Assembly: GCF_000186705.1 (NCBI RefSeq) | Contig: NZ_AEUE01000004.1 | Location: forward strand, 1 to 64,000 | Source: Citromicrobium sp. JLT1363 | GTDB taxonomy: Bacteria; Pseudomonadota; Alphaproteobacteria; Sphingomonadales; Sphingomonadaceae | Direction: 5' to 3' | Length of the DNA: 64,000 nt | Part shown: piece by piece, positions 8,081 to 17,252 of the stretch | How the letters are laid out: each line of letters begins with the position of its first letter | Numbering within the stretch: the stretch's first letter is position 1 | Notes under the pieces: generated by a model | What the model saw: the letters and a program-made list of their open reading frames with translations, nothing else | Databases searched by the model: none | Told to the model about the DNA's origin: nothing | Made by a program: the position numbers and the translations under genes

Positions 8081-9276
8081 CAGCGCTTGCCTCCCGGCTT
8101 TCCTTTCGGCTTGCCCTTCGCGCGCGCCTTCTTCTTGGCGGCAGGCTTGGAAACGGTGCGCGAACGCCGTTCCCCCCGGCGCGCCTTGCGATACTGCTTG
8201 GCGTGCTGCTTCGCGTCCTGCTTCTTTTCCGCCTTGGACTTGGGCCCGGGATCGTCGCGCAGCGGCTCGGCATCGCTCAGCGAGAGGTCGAAGCCCATGT
8301 GCTCCATCGTCGATGCGAAATGTTCGGGCAGGTCGGCCGTCACATCCAGTTGCCCGCCGCCCGGCTGGCTGATGATGAGGCGGCGCGCGTGCAGGTGCAT
8401 CTTGCGGCTGACGCTGCCGGTCAGGAAGGCATCCTGCCCGCCATATTTGCCGTCGCCCAGAATGGGATGGCCGATCGCCGCGAGGTGAACGCGCAGCTGG
8501 TGCGTGCGGCCCGTCAGCGGCTCAAGCTCCAGCCAGGCGGCCTTGTTGCCCGCGCGCTCCACCACGCGGTAGCGCGTCTTGGCGGGCTGCCCGCCCTCCA
8601 TGTCGACGTGCATCTTCTCGCCGCCCGTGCCGGGCTGCTTGGCGAGCGGGGCGTCGATCTCGCCCACGTGCTGTTCGGGCACGCCGACCACCAGCGCCCA
8701 GTAGACCTTCTTGGCGCTGCGGCCTGAGAAACGCTTGGAAAAGGCCGCCGCGCTGCCCGGCGTGCGCGCGATCAGCAGGACGCCCGAAGTATCCTTGTCC
8801 AGCCGGTGAACAAGGCGCGGGCGTGGCTCGTCGCCTTCGACGAACGCATCGAGCAGCCCGTCGACATGGCTGTAGGTCTTGCTGCCGCCCTGCGTGGCGA
8901 GACCGGGCGGCTTGTTCAGCGCAATCGCGGTCTTGGTTTCCTTGATGACCATCGCGTGGGCCTGCGCGCGCTCGTCCGCCGTCAGCTCGCGGCGGCGGGG
9001 AGGGGCCTTGGTCTTGGCCGGGTTGCCCGGGGGGATGCGCAGCGTCTGCCCGGTCTTCAGCCGGTCGTCCGGCTTGGCCCGCGCGCCGTCGACCCGGATC
9101 TGCCCGGTGCGCGCCCAGCGCGCCACCGTGGCGAAGCCAACCTGCGGCAGGTGGCGCTTGAACCAGCGGTCCAGCCGGATGTCGTCGTCATCCGCGCCCA
9201 CAGTGTACTGGCGCACTTCGCCGCGTTCGGGGGCCCGGGTGGGGGTCTGGTCGGGTGTGGGATTGTTATCGGCCAT
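8080..9276 (-). CDS. RluA-family pseudouridine synthase with S4 domain
   Basis: RNA-modifying enzyme of 398 residues that isomerises uridine in rRNA (RluC/RluD type). An S4 RNA-binding domain lies at about residues 30-80 (IRLDRWFKRHLP). The catalytic motif HRLDKDTSG is at residues 157-165 with catalytic Asp160. The substrate-binding GRTHQLRVHLAAIGHPILGD follows. The C-terminal 60 residues are an unusually Lys/Arg-rich tail (KKKARAKGKPKGKPGGKR), probably a disordered RNA-binding extension. The target uridines cannot be assigned from sequence. Confidence 0.93.
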   Translation of the reverse strand: MADNNPTPDQTPTRAPERGEVRQYTVGADDDDIRLDRWFKRHLPQVGFATVARWARTGQIRVDGARAKPDDRLKTGQTLRIPPGNPAKTKAPPRRRELTADERAQAHAMVIKETKTAIALNKPPGLATQGGSKTYSHVDGLLDAFVEGDEPRPRLVHRLDKDTSGVLLIARTPGSAAAFSKRFSGRSAKKVYWALVVGVPEQHVGEIDAPLAKQPGTGGEKMHVDMEGGQPAKTRYRVVERAGNKAAWLELEPLTGRTHQLRVHLAAIGHPILGDGKYGGQDAFLTGSVSRKMHLHARRLIISQPGGGQLDVTADLPEHFASTMEHMGFDLSLSDAEPLRDDPGPKSKAEKKQDAKQHAKQYRKARRGERRSRTVSKPAAKKKARAKGKPKGKPGGKR

Positions 9277-9279
9277 GGT

Positions 9280-9690
9280 TCAGAACATCCGCGTCAGGCT
9301 GAGGCCGCACACCAGCGCGCCGATCGACACGGCAACCGACGCGAGCACGTAGAGCAGTGCGATACCTGCCTGGCCGTCCTCGATCAGCAACCAAGTCTCG
9401 ACACTGAAGGACGAAAAGGTGGTGAAGCCGCCCAGCAGGCCGACGCCCAGCATCAGCCGCACCGGCTCTTCGAAATCGCCTGCCATCCCCCGCGCAAGGC
9501 AGCCCACGAGCACGCCCATGGCAAGCCCGCCCAGGCTGTTGGCGGCGAAGGTCGGCCACGGAAAGCCGCCGACCGGCTGGATCGGGAGCCACGCTGTCAC
9601 GGCGCGGCCGAGCTGATAGCGCAGCAGCGCGCCGATTCCGCCGCCGAATGCGACGCACAGCGATGCGTTGATGGGGGAAAGACTGGTCAT
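9280..9690 (-). CDS. crcB: Fluoride channel CrcB/Fluc
   Basis: Small membrane protein (136 residues) exporting fluoride ions as a dual-topology dimer. It has four hydrophobic segments and the family signatures GGGIGALLRYQLG at the N terminus, FAANSLGG and GGFTTFSSFSVE. First gene of the minus-strand run that continues into the pseudouridine synthase three bases later. I looked for a fluoride riboswitch upstream and saw none. Confidence 0.95.
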   Translation of the reverse strand: MTSLSPINASLCVAFGGGIGALLRYQLGRAVTAWLPIQPVGGFPWPTFAANSLGGLAMGVLVGCLARGMAGDFEEPVRLMLGVGLLGGFTTFSSFSVETWLLIEDGQAGIALLYVLASVAVSIGALVCGLSLTRMF

Positions 9691-9942
9691 TTTCGCGTGC
9701 CTACCTATAGTGGCTGGCGTGCCGCGCCAAGCGGCGAAGCGCGTTTCTGCCGGACGCGGGCCGCATGCGCTGGCGTCTTCCCCTTGCGCGCCGGGCTCGT
9801 TTTCCGTATAAAGCGCGCAATGGAGCTGGCCGCTTCCCGTTTTTCGGGGCGTTGCCGGCCTCTTCCACGTTACAATTCCGACGATTTTGCGAGAGGTTTT
9901 TCGCGAATCGCAAGGTCATGAACTGAAAGGCGTTTACTCAGT
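9691..9942. other. Divergent intergenic region between crcB and rpsU
   Basis: No ORF with coding character. It must hold the promoters of crcB (minus) and rpsU (plus). A TATAGG-like element lies about 15 bases upstream of the crcB ATG on the minus strand, but I cannot define a convincing -35 box for either gene. Confidence 0.4.
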
Positions 9943-10146
9943 ATGCAAATCATCGTGCGCGATAATAATGTTGACCAGGCGCTGCGGGCCCTCAAGAAGA
10001 AGCTGCAGCGTGAAGGCGTCTATCGCGAGATGAAGCTGCGCCGCCACTACGAAAAGCCGAGCGAGAAGCGCGCCCGTGAAAAGGCTGCCGCCGTTCGCCG
10101 CGCCCGCAAGCTTGAGCGCAAGCGCGCAGAGCGCGACGGCCGCTAG
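9943..10146 (+). CDS. rpsU: 30S ribosomal protein S21
   Basis: 67-residue small-subunit protein starting with [20 protein letters not shown] and ending in a strongly basic helix ([22 protein letters not shown]), the full-length form typical of alphaproteobacteria. It is involved in translation initiation. The gene stands alone and is followed by a good stem-loop terminator. Confidence 0.98.
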   Translation: MQIIVRDNNVDQALRALKKKLQREGVYREMKLRRHYEKPSEKRAREKAAAVRRARKLERKRAERDGR

Positions 10147-10204
10147 AACGCGATCGGGTGGGGGCTATCGACGCGCCCGCTCAACCCCAGTCTTGAACTG
10201 ACGA

Positions 10205-10235
10205 ACGGCTTGCGCCAGATGGGCGCGAGCCGTTT
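10205..10235 (+). terminator. Intrinsic-type terminator after rpsU
   Basis: Inverted repeat ACGGCTTGCGCC / GGCGCGAGCCGT with a short AGATG loop, followed by TTT. It lies about 60 bases after the rpsU stop and 55 before the next gene. Confidence 0.65.
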
Positions 10236-10289
10236 GGCGTATCAGGCCGACACGAAACTTCTTCTCCAGAGCCTTTCAGGACCCAATCG

Positions 10290-10880
10290 ATGACGGAAAT
10301 CACGCGCGTTCCCCTCCGCCCCATTGCGAAGGGCTCGCTCACCAAGCTGTGGATCGGCGTGATTGTCGCCATCGCTCTGGCCGTGCTGCTTGCCTGGAGC
10401 CTCGCCCCGCAGGGCTATGGCCTGACCGTGCTGGAGGAAGGCACCGGGCCCACGCCGGGCGACACGGATGTCGCTTTCGTCAAATATGTCGGCCGCCTGG
10501 ACGATGGCACCGTATTCGACGAATCGCAGCCGCTTCCCATCCCGGTCGAAGGAATCTTCCCGGAAGGAAATCCGCTGCCGATCGACGGAGTGGTGCCGGG
10601 CTTCGCGGATGGATTGAAGCAGATGCAGGCGGGTGGCCGGTACGAACTGCGGATACCGTCCGAGGAAGCCTATGGTGCCGATGTTCCGCCCGGCAGCCCG
10701 ATCCCGCCCAATGCGGACCTGACCTTCGAGGTCGAACTCGTCGACTTCATGACCCGTGCCGATTTCGACCGCCGCATACAGACCATCACGCAGATGATGC
10801 AGCAGCAGGGCGCGATGATGGGTGCGCCGGGTGGCGAAGCACCCATGGGCGAGCCCGAAGGGGCTGCCCCTCCGCAGTAA
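10290..10880 (+). CDS. Membrane-anchored FKBP-type peptidyl-prolyl cis-trans isomerase
   Basis: 196-residue protein with a single N-terminal hydrophobic helix (about residues 19-40) and an FKBP domain at about 55-155: VAFVKYVGRLDDGTVFDES, a central VPGFADGLKQMQAGGRYEL and RIPSEEAYG. It would catalyse proline isomerisation on the periplasmic face. The C terminus is a Met/Gln/Gly-rich tail (MMQQQGAMMGAPGG), probably disordered. Monocistronic or with the following membrane gene. Confidence 0.93.
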   Translation: MTEITRVPLRPIAKGSLTKLWIGVIVAIALAVLLAWSLAPQGYGLTVLEEGTGPTPGDTDVAFVKYVGRLDDGTVFDESQPLPIPVEGIFPEGNPLPIDGVVPGFADGLKQMQAGGRYELRIPSEEAYGADVPPGSPIPPNADLTFEVELVDFMTRADFDRRIQTITQMMQQQGAMMGAPGGEAPMGEPEGAAPPQ

Positions 10881-10918
10881 ACGCCCTATAGTCGCCTCAC
10901 TCTTTGGGGGAGGCGACC

Positions 10919-12661
10919 ATGAACGACGCGCAGATCGAGGATAACGGCTCCCCGGAGCAGCACCCGGCGCGAGAGCGCGTCGAAGCCGATTGGCCGCTGC
11001 GCCCATGGATGTTCGCCGCGCTGCTCGCGCTGGCGGGTCTGGCGATCCATTTCCTCACCGACAATGCGAACGACAGCGGGCCGCGAATCGCGGCTGCCGC
11101 CTTCATGGCTTTTGCGAGCGGCGCCTTCGTCTTCACGGCGGAGCGCGGGCGATATGTCGCGCCCGCGATCTTCTCCATCGTCACCGGGCTGGTCGTCGGT
11201 GGGCTGACCTGGCGCGCGGTGGGTGCAGGCAATGACGTGGCCGACGGCGGTTACGCGGTCGCGGCGGGCGTTTTCGCCTGCCTGCTGGCGGTACCGCTCT
11301 TCCAGGCCGATTTCCTGCATCGCCGGCTGCAGACCGACTACAAGGACATTCACTACTTCGTCTGGACCGACGCGATCACCGGCGCCGGCGCCTTTGCCTT
11401 CATGGGGCTGGCCTGGCTGCTGATCTGGCTGGTTTCGGCGCTGCTCGATCTCGTGGGCATTCCGCTGGAGGACCTTCTGCGGAAAGACTGGTTCGCGGCG
11501 GTGTTCATCGGCCTCACGCTGGGGGCGGGGCTGGGCACGCTGCGCAACCAGCTGAAGGTCATCGGCACGCTGCAATCGGTGGTGCTGCTGGTGCTCTCCA
11601 TCCTCGCACTGCCGCTGGCGGTTGCAATTGCGGTGTTTCTGGGCGCGGTCGTCGTCTCCGGGCCGAGCGTGCTGTGGAACGCGACCGACAGTGCAACCCC
11701 GGTGCTGCTCTCCATCGCGATCGGCGCCTACGTGCTCGCCAATGCCGTGCTGCGCGACCGGGATGCGGACATGGTGGGTGGGCCGGTGCTCAAATGGTCG
11801 GGCTACGCGCTGGCGCTCGGCATCCTGCCGCTGACGGTGTTCGCCGCGATCAGCACCGGCTTGCGGATCGACCAGCACGGCCTCTCGCCCGAGCGGCTGT
11901 GGGCGCTGTGTTCGATCATCGTCGCGGTCGCCTTCGGGCTCGCCTATTTCGTCGATGCGGTGCTGGGTGCGCGCGGTTCGTGGCGCGAGAGGTTGCGCGC
12001 TTCCAACCTGCGACTCGGCCTGGCGACGGCGGTCTTTGCGCTGTTTCTCGCGCTGCCGCTTCTCAATTTCGGAGCGATCTCGACCCGGGACCAGCTCGCG
12101 CGGCTGGAGAGCGGTGCGATTTCGGTTGAGGAGTTCGACTTCACCGCGCTTCGCTGGGACTTCGGCGAGCCGGGGCGCGAGGCTCTGGCCAAGCTGGAAA
12201 CGTCGGATAGCGATGCGATCAGCAAGGGTGCGCGGCTCGCCCGATTGCAGGAAACGCGCCCCTATCGCATGTCCGCCGAGGACGAGGCGCCTGCAGATAT
12301 CGCTCTAGACTGGCAGGGCGGCGATGCGCCGTTCCGGAAAAGGATCGAGGAATATCTGACCGCCAACAGCCCGTTGTGCGAGCCGGACCGCAACTGCGCC
12401 GCCCTGGTGGCAGGGCAGGTGGACAAGGGTGGCCCGCTGGTCGTGATCTCCGATGGCAACACCATCCAGTATTATGGAGAGAACGCGGAGGGCGAGATAG
12501 AGCAGTATTACGTCATGCAGGGGCGCGTGGTGCCGCAAAGCGAGCGGCTCAATCCGGGGCTCGGTGACGAGCCTGGCGAAGAACCGACAATCGAACTCCG
12601 CCCGTTCGAAGGCCGCCAGCTCTATGTCGATGGCAAGCCTGTGGGCGAACCTTTCGACTAA
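10919..12661 (+). CDS. Large multi-spanning membrane protein, DUF4153-type
   Basis: 580 residues from ATG 10919, which has a GGGGGAGGCG ribosome site; an in-frame TTG at 10904 is less likely. About twelve hydrophobic segments fill residues 20-400, followed by a soluble C-terminal domain of about 180 residues facing either side. The central part (LLDLVGIPLEDLLRKDWF, GILPLTVFAAISTGLRI) matches my recollection of the DUF4153 family, of unknown function. No enzyme motif is visible. Positioned between the FKBP gene and gatC with no shared function evident. Confidence 0.8.
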   Translation: MNDAQIEDNGSPEQHPARERVEADWPLRPWMFAALLALAGLAIHFLTDNANDSGPRIAAAAFMAFASGAFVFTAERGRYVAPAIFSIVTGLVVGGLTWRAVGAGNDVADGGYAVAAGVFACLLAVPLFQADFLHRRLQTDYKDIHYFVWTDAITGAGAFAFMGLAWLLIWLVSALLDLVGIPLEDLLRKDWFAAVFIGLTLGAGLGTLRNQLKVIGTLQSVVLLVLSILALPLAVAIAVFLGAVVVSGPSVLWNATDSATPVLLSIAIGAYVLANAVLRDRDADMVGGPVLKWSGYALALGILPLTVFAAISTGLRIDQHGLSPERLWALCSIIVAVAFGLAYFVDAVLGARGSWRERLRASNLRLGLATAVFALFLALPLLNFGAISTRDQLARLESGAISVEEFDFTALRWDFGEPGREALAKLETSDSDAISKGARLARLQETRPYRMSAEDEAPADIALDWQGGDAPFRKRIEEYLTANSPLCEPDRNCAALVAGQVDKGGPLVVISDGNTIQYYGENAEGEIEQYYVMQGRVVPQSERLNPGLGDEPGEEPTIELRPFEGRQLYVDGKPVGEPFD

Positions 12662-12705
12662 TCTGCCCGCTTGATGGTGCGCTGCGGCGCGGCTAACGCC
12701 GTTGC

Positions 12706-13008
12706 ATGTCAGTCACCCGCGAAGAAGTGGCCAAGATTGCCAGCCTCGCGCGCATCCAGATGGATGACGCGGCGCTCGATTCGATGGTCCCCGAACTCAA
12801 CAATATTCTCAACTGGGTCGAGCAGCTGGGCGAGGTCGATACCTCTGCCGTCGAGCCGATGACCGCCGTGATTCCGCAGGCCATGCGCCTGCGCGACGAC
12901 GTGGTCGACGCCGACCCGCTGACCGCTGGCGGGCGGCGCGAGGATATCCTCGCCAATGCTCCCGCTGCCGAGCACGGGTTCTTCGGCGTGCCGAAGGTTA
13001 TCGAGTGA
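12706..13008 (+). CDS. gatC: Aspartyl/glutamyl-tRNA amidotransferase subunit C
   Basis: 100-residue GatC subunit with the family pattern [39 protein letters not shown] and the C-terminal [19 protein letters not shown]. It stabilises the GatA-GatB complex that converts Glu-tRNA-Gln or Asp-tRNA-Asn to the amidated form. gatA follows after 122 bases occupied by a dispersed repeat. Confidence 0.97.
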   Translation: MSVTREEVAKIASLARIQMDDAALDSMVPELNNILNWVEQLGEVDTSAVEPMTAVIPQAMRLRDDVVDADPLTAGGRREDILANAPAAEHGFFGVPKVIE

Positions 13009-13035
13009 CGCCTGCGCCCCACCTCCCTTCATCGC

Positions 13036-13122
13036 TCATCCTGAGCCTCTCGAAGGGTCGTTCTTCCTTCTTGTGCCGCGTCGACAGAAAATGCGGTGCT
13101 TCGACAAGCTCAGCACGAGCGG
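13036..13122. repeat. Dispersed inverted-repeat element between gatC and gatA
   Basis: Imperfect palindrome with arms CCTGAGCCTCTCGAAGGGT and CTTCGACAAGCTCAGCACG. A related copy lies at 36853-36940 in this window. The type is familiar from sphingomonad intergenic regions. Here it sits inside an operon, so it is transcribed and may fold in the mRNA. Confidence 0.75.
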
Positions 13123-13130
13123 AGTTTTAA

Positions 13131-14612
13131 GTGTCCGATCTTACCAATCTCGGCGTAAAGGCCATTCGTGACGGGGTCGCCGCTGGCGATTTCACCGCGC
13201 GCGAAGTGGCCGAAGCCTTCAACGCCAATGTCGCCGCCGCGAAAGACCTGAACGCCTTCATCGTTGCCACGCCTGAAAAGGCACTCGAAGCCGCCGATGC
13301 GATCGACGCGAAGCGCGCCAAGGGCGAGGATCTGGGCACAATGGGCGGCGTGCCGATCGGCATGAAGGACCTGTTCTGCACCGACGGCGTGCAGACCACG
13401 GCTGCCAGCCACATCCTCGAAGGCTTCGTCCCGCAGTACGAAAGCACCGTGTCGGCCAACCTGTGGAAGGCGGGCGCGGGGATGCTGGGCAAGCTCAACA
13501 TGGACCAGTTCGCGATGGGCTCGTCGAACGAGACGAGCTATTTCGGCAATGTCCTCTCGCCGTGGAAGAAAGACGGCAGCAATGCCGCGCTGATCCCGGG
13601 CGGGTCTTCGGGTGGCTCGTCCACCGCAGTCGCCGCGCGGCTGGCGCCTGCGGCCACCGGCACCGACACCGGCGGCTCGATCCGCCAGCCTGCCGCCGTG
13701 ACCGGCATTACCGGCATCAAGCCGACCTACGGACGCTGCTCGCGCTGGGGCGTGGTCGCCTTTGCGTCCAGCCTCGACCAGGCGGGGCCGATGGCGCGCG
13801 ACGTCACCGATTGCGCGATCATGCTCGAAGCGATGGCCGGGTTCGATCCGAAGGATTCGACCTCGCTCGATATGCCCGTGCCCGAGTGGGAGAAGGGCCT
13901 GAACGCCGATCTCACCGGCAAGAAGGTCGGCATTCCGCGCGAATACCGCATGGAGGGGACTGATCAGGCGATCCTCGACAGCTGGGAGCGCGGCAAGGAA
14001 TGGCTGCGCGATGCGGGCGCGGAGATCGTCGACATCTCGCTGCCGCACACCAAATACGCGCTGCCCGCCTATTACATCATCGCCCCGGCAGAAGCCTCCT
14101 CCAACCTCGCGCGCTATGACGGCGTGCGCTACGGCCTGCGCGATCTGCCCGAGGGGGCGGGCCTGCAGGACATGTACGCCGCGACCCGCGCGGCGGGCTT
14201 CGGCGACGAGGTCAAGCGCCGCATCCTGATCGGCACCTATGTGCTCAGCGCGGGCTTCTACGACGCCTATTACACGCAGGCGCAGAAGATCCGCACGCTG
14301 GTGGCGCAGGACTTTGAGAAAGCATGGGGCGAGTGCGACCTCATCCTCGCGCCGACCACCCCCAACGCGGCCTTCCCGCTGGGCGGTTTCGACGGCGATC
14401 CGCTGGCGATGTACCTCAACGACGTGTTCGCCGTGCCCGCCTCGCTCGCAGGCTTGCCCGCGATGAGCGTGCCCGCAATGCTCAACGGCGACGGCCTGCC
14501 GCTCGGCCTGCAGATTATCGGCAAGGCTTTCGACGAGCAGGGTGTGCTCAACGCCGGGCTGGCGATCGAGCAGCGGTCCGGGTTCGACGCGAAGCCGGAG
14601 CGGTGGTGGTGA
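13131..14612 (+). CDS. gatA: Aspartyl/glutamyl-tRNA amidotransferase subunit A
   Basis: 493-residue amidase subunit that hydrolyses glutamine to supply ammonia for tRNA-dependent amidation. The Ser-cisSer-Lys triad is visible as Lys79 (GMKDLF), Ser159 within GGSSGGSS and Ser183 in TGGSI. The start is GTG 13131. The GatCAB complex is needed in alphaproteobacteria lacking GlnRS or AsnRS. The stop TGA overlaps the GTG of the small following gene. Confidence 0.97.
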   Translation: MSDLTNLGVKAIRDGVAAGDFTAREVAEAFNANVAAAKDLNAFIVATPEKALEAADAIDAKRAKGEDLGTMGGVPIGMKDLFCTDGVQTTAASHILEGFVPQYESTVSANLWKAGAGMLGKLNMDQFAMGSSNETSYFGNVLSPWKKDGSNAALIPGGSSGGSSTAVAARLAPAATGTDTGGSIRQPAAVTGITGIKPTYGRCSRWGVVAFASSLDQAGPMARDVTDCAIMLEAMAGFDPKDSTSLDMPVPEWEKGLNADLTGKKVGIPREYRMEGTDQAILDSWERGKEWLRDAGAEIVDISLPHTKYALPAYYIIAPAEASSNLARYDGVRYGLRDLPEGAGLQDMYAATRAAGFGDEVKRRILIGTYVLSAGFYDAYYTQAQKIRTLVAQDFEKAWGECDLILAPTTPNAAFPLGGFDGDPLAMYLNDVFAVPASLAGLPAMSVPAMLNGDGLPLGLQIIGKAFDEQGVLNAGLAIEQRSGFDAKPERWW

Positions 14613-14950
14613 GCGACCTTGCGGAAAGAACGCGGCGTTTCGACGATGCGGGGGTGTTTTTCCTGAAGCGCGGATCGGTTTGGATGAAGCTGACGAAGGA
14701 TGCGGCAGCAGTTACGATCGATCAGTGTACACAGAAAGACATCGCAGTTTCGATCATTGAGGGTGGTATTTGGCGTGAGCCGGGTTTCGAAGCACGTCTC
14801 GATGCGATTTGGCATAGTGACTTCGACACTAAGCCGGAACTTGCAGCGATTGAATCAAACAATTCAAAGGCGCTGGCTTTCATTCGCAATAAGCTACCAA
14901 CCGAGATTGACACCGTAATCATTTCTACATTCGAGAACGAGCATGAGTAA
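14609..14950 (+). CDS. Unrecognised 113-residue protein between gatA and gatB
   Basis: Frame from GTG 14609 (GTGA overlap with the gatA stop) to TAA 14950, which overlaps the gatB ATG by eight bases. The protein has no signal peptide or membrane segment; it is soluble and mixed, with [16 protein letters not shown] and [15 protein letters not shown]. Base composition by eye is about half GC, clearly lower than its GC-rich neighbours, and AT-ending codons are frequent. Both overlaps argue that it is translated. I do not recognise a family. It may be a late insertion into the gatCAB operon. Confidence 0.7.
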   Translation: MSDLAERTRRFDDAGVFFLKRGSVWMKLTKDAAAVTIDQCTQKDIAVSIIEGGIWREPGFEARLDAIWHSDFDTKPELAAIESNNSKALAFIRNKLPTEIDTVIISTFENEHE

Positions 14951-16439
14951 CTACCGCATCCAGGGCGCCACCGGCGAATGGGAGGTCGTGATCGGCCTCG
15001 AAGTCCACGCGCAGGTCACCTCCAACGCCAAGCTGTTCAGCGGCGCGTCGACCGAGTTCGGCGCGGAGCCCAATACGCAGGTCAGCCTGATCGACGCCGC
15101 GATGCCGGGCATGCTGCCCGTGCCCAACCGCGAGTGCATCCGGCAGGCGGTGCGCACCGGCATGGCGATCGAAGCGCAGATCAACGCGTGGAGCCGGTTC
15201 GACCGCAAGAACTACTTCTACGCCGACCTGCCGCAGGGCTACCAGATCAGCCAGCTCTACCACCCCATCGTGGGCGAGGGGCAGCTCCTGATCGAGGCGG
15301 ACGAGAAGGCGGGCATCCCCGAAGACAAGATCATCGGGATCGAGCGCATCCATGTGGAGCAGGACGCGGGCAAGCTGATGCACGATCAGCACCCGACGAT
15401 GAGCTACGTCGATCTCAACCGCGTCGGCATCGCGTTGATGGAAATCGTCAGCAAGCCGGATATGCGTTCTCCTGCCGAAGCAGGCGCTTACGTCCGCAAG
15501 CTCAGGTCGATCCTGCGCTATGTCGGCTCGTGCGACGGGAACATGGAAGAAGGCTCGATGCGCGCGGACGTCAACGTCTCCGTGCGCAAGCCGGGCGAGG
15601 AATTCGGCACGCGGACCGAGACGAAGAACGTCAACTCGGTACGCTTCGTCATGCAGGTCATCGAATACGAAGCCAACCGGCAGGTCGATGTGCTGGAAAA
15701 TGGCGGCACCGTCGACCAGGAAACGCGCCTGTTCGACGTCGCGAGCGGCACCACCCGCACGATGCGCAGCAAGGAAGACGCGCACGATTACCGCTACTTC
15801 CCCGATCCCGACCTGCTGCCGGTCGAACTGGACGATGCCTTCCTGAGCGAATGCCGCGAAAGCCTGCCCGAACTGCCCGACGCCAAGCGTGCGCGGTACG
15901 AGAACGAGCTTGGTCTCACGCCCTACAATGCGCGCGAACTCACCGCCGAGGTCGAGACCTTCGGCCGCTTCGAAACGCTGCTCTCCGCGACCGCCACCCG
16001 CATCGGCAAGCCCGAGAAGCAGGTGGCTACGCAGGTCGCCAACTGGGCGCTTTCCGTCGCGCCGGGCGTGATCAAGTCGCTCGGTGACGAGGCCGATCCG
16101 GCACACGCCAGCTCGGGCGCGCAGGCCAGCATCCTCGCCATGCAGGACAAGGGCGAGATTTCGGGCGGACAGGCCAAGGAAATCTACGAGATCGTCCTCA
16201 AGACCGGCCGCGACCCCGAAGAGATCGCCGATACAGAAGGCCTCAAGCAGGTCAGCGATACCGGCGCGATCGAGGCCGCGATCGACGAGATCCTGGCCAA
16301 TAATCAGGACAAGGTGGAACAGTACAAGGGCGGCAAGGACAAGCTGTTCGGCTTCTTCGTCGGTCAGACCATGAAGGCGATGCAGGGCAAGGCCAACCCC
16401 GCAGTGGTCAACCAGCTGCTGAAGGACAAGCTCGGGTGA
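14943..16439 (+). CDS. gatB: Aspartyl/glutamyl-tRNA amidotransferase subunit B
   Basis: 498-residue GatB, the kinase/transamidase subunit that phosphorylates the tRNA-bound Glu or Asp and transfers the amide. Diagnostic stretches are [20 protein letters not shown] near the N terminus, [11 protein letters not shown] and the C-terminal YqeY-like tail domain ([21 protein letters not shown]). Its ATG overlaps the end of the small upstream gene by eight bases, and its stop overlaps the GTG of the GDSL gene. Confidence 0.98.
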   Translation: MSNYRIQGATGEWEVVIGLEVHAQVTSNAKLFSGASTEFGAEPNTQVSLIDAAMPGMLPVPNRECIRQAVRTGMAIEAQINAWSRFDRKNYFYADLPQGYQISQLYHPIVGEGQLLIEADEKAGIPEDKIIGIERIHVEQDAGKLMHDQHPTMSYVDLNRVGIALMEIVSKPDMRSPAEAGAYVRKLRSILRYVGSCDGNMEEGSMRADVNVSVRKPGEEFGTRTETKNVNSVRFVMQVIEYEANRQVDVLENGGTVDQETRLFDVASGTTRTMRSKEDAHDYRYFPDPDLLPVELDDAFLSECRESLPELPDAKRARYENELGLTPYNARELTAEVETFGRFETLLSATATRIGKPEKQVATQVANWALSVAPGVIKSLGDEADPAHASSGAQASILAMQDKGEISGGQAKEIYEIVLKTGRDPEEIADTEGLKQVSDTGAIEAAIDEILANNQDKVEQYKGGKDKLFGFFVGQTMKAMQGKANPAVVNQLLKDKLG

Positions 16440-17206
16440 GGTTGCCCCCGGTATTTCGGAATTGGCGCCTGCTCGCGGGAGCTGGCGCGATTTTGGTCAC
16501 CGGATACGTATGGGGGCATCTCGCAGTCACGCGCGACATGTTTCCCTATCCGCAGATCGCGGCCATCCGGGCGGCCGCATCGGGCGAGACAATCGACGAG
16601 CGACCGGCTTACGAACGCGATCCACCGCTGGCCAATGTCGAACGCGCGACCCTGTTCGCGCATCATGCAAAGCCAGCGGACCTCGTGATTGTGGGTGATT
16701 CGATCCTCGCGCGCGTGGAATGGCGGGACCTGCTGCCCCAGGTGGAGGTCGCCAACCGCGCCATCGCTGGCGATTACGCCGCCTGGTTGCCGCGCAGGCT
16801 GGAACCGATCATCGAAACCGGCGCGGACGAGGCCTTTATCCTGATCGGGATCAACGATGCGGTGGCAGGGCGGTCGGCGCAGGAAATTCACGGCGATATT
16901 GCGCGCACGGCTGCGGTGCTTCGGCGTGCCGGCATGGGGGTGACCATACTGTCACCGCTGCCCTGCGGCGCGGCGGCCACGCATTGCGGAGAGGCGGCGC
17001 AGACCATCCGGGAGCTGAACCGACTCCTTGCGGAGAATCGCGACCATGGCGCGCGGTATCTTGACGTTCGCGGCACGCTCGCGCCCCAGGGCGCCTTGCT
17101 TGATCGCTATTCGGACGATGGCGTACACCTCAACCTGGAGGGGATCGAGGTCATCGCCGGGGCGATTGGGGCTGCCTCGCAATCCCCTGGCCCCGAGGCA
17201 TCCTGA
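16436..17206 (+). CDS. SGNH/GDSL-family hydrolase, membrane-anchored
   Basis: 256-residue esterase-like protein with an N-terminal hydrophobic segment (about residues 11-30), so probably periplasmic or membrane-anchored. The SGNH blocks are present: VIVGDSI with Ser89, a Gly in AIAGDY, GIND at about 138-141, and DGVHL near 231 providing Asp and His. The substrate is unknown (acyl ester, possibly O-acetyl sugar). GTG start overlaps the gatB stop. Confidence 0.85.
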   Translation: MRLPPVFRNWRLLAGAGAILVTGYVWGHLAVTRDMFPYPQIAAIRAAASGETIDERPAYERDPPLANVERATLFAHHAKPADLVIVGDSILARVEWRDLLPQVEVANRAIAGDYAAWLPRRLEPIIETGADEAFILIGINDAVAGRSAQEIHGDIARTAAVLRRAGMGVTILSPLPCGAAATHCGEAAQTIRELNRLLAENRDHGARYLDVRGTLAPQGALLDRYSDDGVHLNLEGIEVIAGAIGAASQSPGPEAS

Positions 17207-17252
17207 GCAGCCTGTGCTGGCCCCAGCCGCGCAGATCGGCCATGGAACGGCA

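Noticed and set aside
9691-9760. A fluoride riboswitch before crcB
   Set aside because: The conserved core of the crcB motif is not present upstream of the start codon on the minus strand.
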